11,281 nucleotides of DNA from an uncultured Bacilli bacterium. Lineage in GTDB: Bacteria > Bacillota_I > Bacilli_A > RF39 > UBA660. The stretch is taken from assembly GCA_947624695.1 (NCBI GenBank), contig CANQLN010000024.1:1-11281 (forward strand), in the 5' to 3' direction. Position 1 is the first letter of the stretch; each line of letters begins with the position of its first letter. The position numbers were made by a program, and so were the translations under genes. A model generated the notes under the pieces. The model did not search any database. It saw only the letters and a program-made list of their open reading frames with translations, and had not been told where the DNA came from. Of the stretch, positions 6,977 to 11,281 are shown one piece after another.

Positions 6977-8086
6977 ATGACTTATCTTGATTATAGTACA
7001 ACTAGTCCGATATCTCTTGATGCCTTAGATGCGTATAATAAAACTGCAAAAGAATATTTTGGGAGTGTTTATGCTAATAATGCTTTAGGAGAAGAAGCCA
7101 AGAAGTTACTTGATAATACTACCCATGAAATAAGTAATATGCTTCATATCATGGATAGCGAAATTATATATACAAGTGGGGCTAGTGAAGCTAATAATAT
7201 GGCTTTAATTGGCATCGCTTTACAAAACCATAAAAAAGGTAAGCATATTATTGTTTCCAAATTAGAACATCCCTCTATTTATCAAATATGTAATTATTTA
7301 GAAAGCATTGGCTTTGAAATAAGTTATGTTTCTAATGATGAAGATGGGTTAATTTTATTTGATGATTTAAAAAATTTAATTAGACCAGATACAATTTTAG
7401 TTAGCATTAGTGCGGTTAATTATGAAACAGGCGTAAGACAGCCTTTAAAAATGCTTCGTCAAATAATCAAAAAAGAAAATGATCAAACTTTATTCCATTC
7501 TGATTTATCGCAAGCCATTGGGAAAATGAGTGTTAGTTTTCGCGATATTGATTTAGGAAGCGTTAGTGCCCATAAGTTTTACGGTCCGAAAGGTATTGGC
7601 TTTTTATATAAAAATAGTGGGGTTACTTTAAAACCATTAATGTATGGAGCGAAAAAAAGTGGTGATAAACCAGGAATGGTTCCCCTTCCTTTAATTGTTA
7701 GTATGAAAGAAGCTTTAAAGGTTGCTTTAAGAGATTTAGAAAAAAGAGATAAATATATTGCTCTTTTAAATGAAAGAGTCGTAAGTAAACTAATGAAATT
7801 AGAAGGAATTAAAATTAATACAACTAAGTATTCTATTCCTCATATCATTAATATTAGTTTATTTGGGGTAGCGGCTTTATCTTTAAGTAATGCTTTATCT
7901 AGTCATGAAATATATGTGAGTGTTAATAATCCAAATGAAATATGTAGTGGGGTAATGGCTATTTATAATGATTTAGAAAGAAGTAAGTCTTGTATGCGGA
8001 TAAGTCTTTCTCATTTAACAACAGTTTTAGAAATTAATAGATTTTTAGAAGTTTTTGAAGTAGAATATAATCGTTTAAAAATTTAA
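6977..8086 (+). CDS. Cysteine desulfurase (NifS/IscS-like, class V aminotransferase), ThiI partner
   Basis: PLP enzyme that takes sulfur from cysteine to form a protein persulfide. In 369 aa the fold landmarks are an N-terminal YLDYSTTSP segment, TSGASEANN, His98 in the KLEHPS segment, PLP-binding Asp176 in HSDLSQAIGK, and the Schiff-base Lys200 in SAHKFYGPKGIGFLY. Cys323 in NEICSG sits where the catalytic cysteine is expected, and the late RISL (after SKSCM) keeps a substrate-binding Arg. Several consensus points are altered: NNE reads NYE, the RxGT loop reads KPGM (Met234 where Thr is usual), and the GSAC motif around the cysteine is missing. thiI follows after 11 nt, so the likely role is feeding sulfur to ThiI, as Bacillus NifZ does. 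It could be a paralogue with narrowed partner choice; general Fe-S assembly is less likely, with no iscU/sufU nearby. Confidence 0.87.
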   Translation: MTYLDYSTTSPISLDALDAYNKTAKEYFGSVYANNALGEEAKKLLDNTTHEISNMLHIMDSEIIYTSGASEANNMALIGIALQNHKKGKHIIVSKLEHPSIYQICNYLESIGFEISYVSNDEDGLILFDDLKNLIRPDTILVSISAVNYETGVRQPLKMLRQIIKKENDQTLFHSDLSQAIGKMSVSFRDIDLGSVSAHKFYGPKGIGFLYKNSGVTLKPLMYGAKKSGDKPGMVPLPLIVSMKEALKVALRDLEKRDKYIALLNERVVSKLMKLEGIKINTTKYSIPHIINISLFGVAALSLSNALSSHEIYVSVNNPNEICSGVMAIYNDLERSKSCMRISLSHLTTVLEINRFLEVFEVEYNRLKI

Positions 8087-8097
8087 GTGGTGATGTT

Positions 8098-9291
8098 ATG
8101 GAAAAAATTATCTTTTTAAAGTATGGCGAATTATCAACTAAAAAAGATAATCGGAATTATTTTATCAAGAAATTAAATGAAAATATTATTAGTAGTTTAG
8201 AAGGTAAAGTAGATATTAGCTATGATTATGGAAGAATGTTTATTAAACCTCATGATGATAATTTTGGATATGTAATAGAACATTTACAAAATATTTTTGG
8301 GATTCATGAAATAGTAGTGGCTTATAAAGATGAAGATAAAAATTTAGAGACCATTAAAAATAATTTAAAGAGTTTATTACAAGAAAAGTCTTTTAAAACT
8401 TTTAAAGTAGAAGTTAAAAGAAGTGATAAAAAATATCCTTATGATGGGATGATGTTAAGAAAAGACTTAGGAGCTTTTATTTTAAAAAATATTCCTAATT
8501 TAAAAGTAGATGTTAATAATCCAGAATTAGTAGTTAATGTGGAAATTAGACTTACTGAAGTTTTATATTATTTTGATGGTTTGAAGGGATTAGGAGGCTA
8601 TCCGGTTGGAACCCAAGGAAAAGGAATTTTAATGCTTAGTGGCGGAATTGATTCTCCCATCGCGGGTTATCTCGCCATTAAAAGAGGTATCAAATTAGAA
8701 GCTTTATATTTTGAAAGTCCTCCTCATACTAGTGAAGAAGCTTTAAATAAAGTAAAAAAATTAGCGCAAAAATTAGCCGTTTATAATCAAGATATTAAAC
8801 TTCATATTATTAATTTTACCGAAATTCAAGAAGAAATATATAAAAACATGCCGCATGAATATTTAATTACCATAATGCGGAGAATGATGTATCGGATCGG
8901 GGCCATTATAGCTAGTAGAAGAGGGGCTAAAGTTTTAATTAATGGGGAAAGTATTGGCCAAGTTGCTAGTCAAACTTTAACGAGTATGAGTGTCGTTAAT
9001 GAAGTCGTTAATATTCCGGTCATAAGGCCTTTGTGTTGTTTTGATAAATTAGAAATAATTGAAATTGCTAAGAAAATAGGTACTTATGAAACTAGTATTT
9101 TACCATACGAAGATTGCTGCACGATATTTGTTCCGGATCATCCCGTTATTAATCCGGAAAAAGAAAAAGCTAGAGAGTATGAAAGTAAAATAGACTTTGA
9201 TGAGATGATTTATAGGGCTATTAAAAATGAACAAGTAGTAACCATCAAAGCCCACGAAAAAGAAAATGCTGAATTTGCCGATTTATTATAA
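8098..9291 (+). CDS. thiI: tRNA 4-thiouridine synthetase / sulfurtransferase ThiI
   Basis: Adenylates U8 of tRNA and inserts sulfur to make 4-thiouridine; in organisms with a thiamine pathway it also supplies sulfur for the thiazole. The 397 aa contain an N-terminal ferredoxin-like region (about 1-60), a THUMP RNA-binding domain (about 60-165), and a PP-loop domain with SGGIDSP (181-187). The conserved PYEDCCTIFVPDHP segment carries Cys340-Cys341. There is no C-terminal rhodanese domain, so it is the short Bacillus-type form (about 400 aa), which takes sulfur directly from its dedicated cysteine desulfurase, here the gene just upstream. The start is ATG 8098; GTGGTG forms a modest ribosome site, and the 11-nt gap indicates one transcript with the desulfurase gene. 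I see no other thiamine genes in the window, so tRNA modification is the safer role. Confidence 0.96.
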   Translation: MEKIIFLKYGELSTKKDNRNYFIKKLNENIISSLEGKVDISYDYGRMFIKPHDDNFGYVIEHLQNIFGIHEIVVAYKDEDKNLETIKNNLKSLLQEKSFKTFKVEVKRSDKKYPYDGMMLRKDLGAFILKNIPNLKVDVNNPELVVNVEIRLTEVLYYFDGLKGLGGYPVGTQGKGILMLSGGIDSPIAGYLAIKRGIKLEALYFESPPHTSEEALNKVKKLAQKLAVYNQDIKLHIINFTEIQEEIYKNMPHEYLITIMRRMMYRIGAIIASRRGAKVLINGESIGQVASQTLTSMSVVNEVVNIPVIRPLCCFDKLEIIEIAKKIGTYETSILPYEDCCTIFVPDHPVINPEKEKAREYESKIDFDEMIYRAIKNEQVVTIKAHEKENAEFADLL

Positions 9292-9306
9292 AATGTATTA
9301 AAAAAA

Positions 9307-9342
9307 ATATATCTAGCCATAATAATAATGGTGAAGATATAT
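9307..9342 (+). promoter_or_regulatory. Inverted repeat that would fold over the ribosome site and start codon of the 62-aa gene
   Basis: ATATATCT (9307-9314) is the exact reverse complement of AGATATAT (9335-9342). Inside it CCAT (9317-9320) pairs with ATGG (9328-9331), extendable by a G-U pair, around a 7-nt AATAATA loop. The GGTGA ribosome site (9330-9334) and the first two bases of ATG 9341 fall within the structure. No T-run follows, so it is not a standard terminator. A translational switch is inferred; chance pairing in AT-rich DNA is the alternative. Confidence 0.45.
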
Positions 9343-9529
9343 GCTTAAAAATAATCGTTTTTGTAAAGGCCAAAATATTTTAGATGATAGTTTTAAAGAA
9401 AGAATGCATAATTATTTTAATCCTTATGAATATAACTTAGAAAGTGATTTGAAAGATCGGGGTAATACCGATTTACAAGCAATGAAAACTAAATATCATT
9501 ATGAAAGAGGAAAAATGAAAAAAGGTTAA
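9341..9529 (+). CDS. Small hypothetical protein, 62 aa
   Basis: I do not recognise this protein. It is strongly charged and basic overall, rich in Lys, Asn, Tyr and Asp, with one cysteine (residue 8) and no membrane helix or signal peptide. The C-terminus ends in a lysine-rich tail (GKMKKG). Support for a real gene comes from a GGTGA ribosome site 6 nt before the ATG, codon use like its neighbours (TTA, AGA, AAT rich), a 49-nt gap after thiI with no clear promoter, and a terminator built on its own stop codon. It is probably the last gene of the desulfurase-thiI transcript. Any link to tRNA thiolation is inferred from position only. Confidence 0.7.
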   Translation: MLKNNRFCKGQNILDDSFKERMHNYFNPYEYNLESDLKDRGNTDLQAMKTKYHYERGKMKKG

Positions 9530-9550
9530 GAGCAAATCTTACCTTTTTTT
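9524..9550 (+). terminator. Intrinsic terminator overlapping the 62-aa gene's stop
   Basis: GGTTAAGA (9524-9531) pairs with TCTTACC (9537-9543) with one bulged T, around a GCAAA loop, followed by seven Ts (9544-9550). An A-rich stretch upstream could lengthen the stem. The TAA stop (9527-9529) is part of the stem. It would end the cysteine desulfurase-thiI-small gene transcript. Confidence 0.8.
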
Positions 9551-9584
9551 AATAAATTTCTTCATTATTTTTAAATTTTGGTGG

Positions 9585-9613
9585 TTTTCTTTTTGACCTA
9601 TTTATCTTATAAT
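9585..9613 (+). promoter_or_regulatory. Probable prs promoter
   Basis: A perfect TATAAT lies at 9608-9613. The hexamer at the right 17-nt spacing is TTTTCT (9585-9590), a weak -35. A better-looking TTGACC at 9593-9598 is only 9 nt from the -10 and cannot pair with it. A start near 9620 gives a roughly 50-nt leader to ATG 9669. Confidence 0.6.
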
Positions 9614-9668
9614 AGATTTAGAGAGTAAATTGGTTACAAAATGTGATTGGAAAGTTTATAGGTTTAAG

Positions 9669-10721
9669 ATGAAGGAAAAAGTAATATTTATTAATAATTG
9701 TCTACCAGAGTTAAGGAAGAAATTACCAAGTGAATCAGTTGTAGAGGCTGATTTCATTCGTTTTCAAGATGGAACAGGAAAGGTTGTTTTACCTACTGTA
9801 TGCCGCGGTCAAGATGTTTTTATTGTTTGTGATATTAATGATCGGCAGCCAAATCACTATTCCCATAGGCCTTTATATCCTGATGAACATATAAGAGATA
9901 TAACAAGAGTAATTGGCGCTTTAAAAGAAAATCCAGCGCGGATTAATTTAATTATTCCTTTTCAACCTTATGGAAGACAACACCGCAGAGTTTTAGGAGA
10001 ATCGATTGAGGCCGCCGACTTCTTAAGAGAATGTCGTTATTTAGGGTTTCATAATATTTTAACCGTGGATTCCCATCATCCCGATATTGCCGCCGCGATT
10101 TCCAAACACAATTTTGACAATATGTATCCAACAAATCAAATTTTAGTTGAACTAATCAAAAGAGAAAAATTAGATTACACTAGACCTGAAAATATTTTAA
10201 TCGTAGCTCCTGATGAAGGTGCCCAACAAAGGGCTAGACATTTTGCGGACCGTTTTGGTTGTAATCATGCCTTCTTTTCCAAAAGAAGAGATGTAACCCG
10301 AATTGTAGATGGCAAAAATCCGATTGAATCGCGGCAATATGTTGGTTTTAGTCCCGAAAATAAACAAGTTATGATTGTTGATGATATGATTTCTTCAGGA
10401 AGTACCATTATTGATACGGCTTTAGAAGTTAAAGAAAGAGGAGCCGAAAAAGTTTATGTTTGTGCAACTTTTGGCCTTTTCACTAAAGGAACAGAGGCTT
10501 TTATTAAAGCCTACGAAGAAGGCATTATTGCTAAGACTTATATTACAAATCTTACTTATTTAAAAGAACAACCTATGGATGGCATTGAAGTTATTGATGG
10601 AACTGAACAACTTTTAGAATGTATGCATGCTCTTCATCGTAATCAAGAAGATATATCAGAAGAGTTAGGAACAAAATTTGTGCCGGTGGAACAACTAGTC
10701 CGGAAAAGAGTTAGAAGATAA
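9669..10721 (+). CDS. prs: Ribose-phosphate pyrophosphokinase (PRPP synthetase), divergent long form
   Basis: Makes PRPP from ribose 5-phosphate and ATP for nucleotide and some amino-acid synthesis; cytosolic. The 350 aa exceed the usual ~315. Recognisable elements are FQDGTG (standard FSDGE region) followed by RGQDVFIV, the ATP-site region FQPYGRQHRR (98-107; usual YARQDR), DSHHPDIAAA where most Prs have DLHAxQ, APDEGAQQRAR (from 180), the catalytic KRR (205-207), and the PRPP loop VDDMISSGST (237-246). An insertion around CDINDRQPNHYSHRPLYPDEH and a longer flexible loop after KRR explain the extra length. This resembles the divergent long Prs group I recall from Clostridia-type gut bacteria. 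The start is ATG 9669; a TTG at 9630 in frame would sit about 10 nt from the predicted transcript start and adds residues unlike the family. The ribosome site is weak (TAGGT, 9659-9663). Confidence 0.9.
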   Translation: MKEKVIFINNCLPELRKKLPSESVVEADFIRFQDGTGKVVLPTVCRGQDVFIVCDINDRQPNHYSHRPLYPDEHIRDITRVIGALKENPARINLIIPFQPYGRQHRRVLGESIEAADFLRECRYLGFHNILTVDSHHPDIAAAISKHNFDNMYPTNQILVELIKREKLDYTRPENILIVAPDEGAQQRARHFADRFGCNHAFFSKRRDVTRIVDGKNPIESRQYVGFSPENKQVMIVDDMISSGSTIIDTALEVKERGAEKVYVCATFGLFTKGTEAFIKAYEEGIIAKTYITNLTYLKEQPMDGIEVIDGTEQLLECMHALHRNQEDISEELGTKFVPVEQLVRKRVRR

Positions 10722-10723
10722 AT

Positions 10724-10746
10724 TAAGTGTTAAACACTTATTTTTT
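10724..10746 (+). terminator. Intrinsic terminator after prs
   Basis: TAAGTG (10724-10729) pairs perfectly with CACTTA (10735-10740) around TTAAA, followed by six Ts and a T-rich tail. It begins 3 nt after the prs stop. Confidence 0.8.
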
Positions 10747-10751
10747 CTTTG

Positions 10752-10795
10752 TTTACAAAACATTATAAAACTTATATAATGGTATATGAGAGGTG
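10752..10795 (+). promoter_or_regulatory. Strong ackA promoter and ribosome binding site
   Basis: TTTACA (10752-10757) and a perfect TATAAT (10775-10780) are spaced 17 nt. GAGAGGTG (10788-10795) is the ribosome site, 8 nt before ATG 10804. The predicted transcript start near 10787 gives a very short leader. Confidence 0.82.
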
Positions 10796-10803
10796 TTTTA
10801 TTT

Positions 10804-11281
10804 ATGAAAATTTTATCAGTAAATGCAGGAAGTTCATCACTAAAATTTACATGTTTTGAATTACCTGAAGAAAAGGTCTTAATAAGTGGTTATTTTGAAA
10901 AGATCGGGTTAAATGATAGTTTCTATACTATTAAAATGAATGGAGAAAAGATTAAGAAAGAAGCTAAAATAGTGGACCATTCAGAAGCTATTCAATATTT
11001 AATTAAAGAGCTTTTAGAAAATAAAGTTATTAATAGTTTAGAAGATATTGATGGAGTAGGCCATCGTTTAGTTCATGGCGGCGATAAATATAATAAGTCA
11101 GTTTTAATCGATGATGATGTTATTAAAACGGTTAGTGACCTATCAAGTCTTGCGCCTTTACATAATCCCGCTAATATAATTGGGGTTAAGGCTTTTAGAG
11201 AAGCGATGCCAAATACGCCGATGGTAGGTGTCTTTGATACAGCTTTCCATCAAACTATGGCCGAAAAAGAATTTTTATACC
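10804..11281 (+). CDS. ackA: Acetate kinase, 3' end cut off by the window
   Basis: Transfers phosphate between acetyl phosphate and ADP, giving ATP and acetate at the end of fermentation; cytosolic. The first 159 codons of an expected ~395 are present and open to the window edge. N-terminal NAGSSSLKF (7-15) binds substrate/nucleotide in the ASKHA fold. The family blocks GHRLVHGG, LAPLHNPANIIG and VFDTAFHQTM follow in order, with the usual HRxVH arginine and the FDTAFH aspartate present. The start is ATG 10804, supported by the family N-terminus and the ribosome site. It has its own strong promoter and is separated from prs by a terminator, so it is an independent unit, as expected for a highly expressed fermentative enzyme. 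The pta gene is not visible in this window. Confidence 0.96.
   Translation, partial: MKILSVNAGSSSLKFTCFELPEEKVLISGYFEKIGLNDSFYTIKMNGEKIKKEAKIVDHSEAIQYLIKELLENKVINSLEDIDGVGHRLVHGGDKYNKSVLIDDDVIKTVSDLSSLAPLHNPANIIGVKAFREAMPNTPMVGVFDTAFHQTMAEKEFLY

Noticed and set aside
9318..9323. CATAAT as a promoter -10 for the 62-aa gene
   Set aside because: Transcription would begin at or inside the ribosome site and no -35 fits. Co-transcription with thiI is simpler.
9593..9613. TTGACC plus TATAAT as a matched promoter pair upstream of prs
   Set aside because: The spacer is only 9 nt, far below the usual 16-18. The -10 was kept with a weaker -35 at 9585-9590.
10771..10790. Inverted repeat around the ackA -10 as an operator
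   Set aside because: The pairing is made of A/T with a G-U pair and overlaps TATAAT-like sequence; it is expected by chance in such AT-rich DNA.
1..11281. Mobile element, phage, CRISPR, toxin-antitoxin or tRNA/rRNA genes
   Set aside because: I found no transposase or integrase motifs, no regular direct repeats, no tRNA-like cloverleaf and no gap above about 200 nt without a gene. The window reads as ordinary chromosomal housekeeping DNA.

Overview
This is an AT-rich window from a low-GC Gram-positive bacterium of the Bacilli type. The evidence is a prpC-prkC-rsgA-rpe cluster, an ezrA gene, a cysteine desulfurase-thiI pair, A-rich Shine-Dalgarno sites and TATAAT promoters. Every tryptophan I can read is TGG, and TGA ends rsgA, so the code is the standard bacterial one. 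That argues against the Mycoplasma/Spiroplasma branch. A PASTA-domain kinase and the division regulator EzrA suggest a walled, FtsZ-dividing cell, perhaps one of the uncultured gut Bacilli near the Mollicutes. That placement is inference. All genes are on the + strand.

Positions 1-3696 hold one tightly packed operon: the 3' end of a PP2C phosphatase (prpC), its partner Ser/Thr kinase with three extracellular PASTA repeats (prkC), the ribosome-assembly GTPase rsgA, and a divergent ribulose-phosphate 3-epimerase (rpe). Genes overlap or are 2 nt apart, and a hairpin plus T-run follows rpe. Positions 3697-5570 are a single ezrA unit whose terminator overlaps its own stop codon. Positions 5571-6340 are a stand-alone gene of unknown function with a very good promoter (TTGATT-17-TATAAT) and a perfect 9-bp hairpin after it. 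A histidine phosphatase follows at 6361-6900.

Positions 6943-9550 form a sulfur-transfer unit: a cysteine desulfurase with unusual active-site loops, ThiI (tRNA 4-thiouridine and/or thiazole sulfur transfer), and a 62-residue protein of unknown function. The ribosome binding site and start codon of that small gene lie in a predicted hairpin. Positions 9585-10746 hold an unusual long-form PRPP synthetase with its own promoter and terminator. The window ends in the first 159 codons of acetate kinase behind a strong promoter.

Most of the window is housekeeping: phospho-signalling, ribosome maturation, division, tRNA thiolation, PRPP and acetate metabolism. I see no mobile element, CRISPR array, rRNA, tRNA or defence system. 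The points most worth a second look are the start-codon hairpin at 9307-9342, the two orphan proteins, and the divergent active sites of the cysteine desulfurase and the PRPP synthetase.
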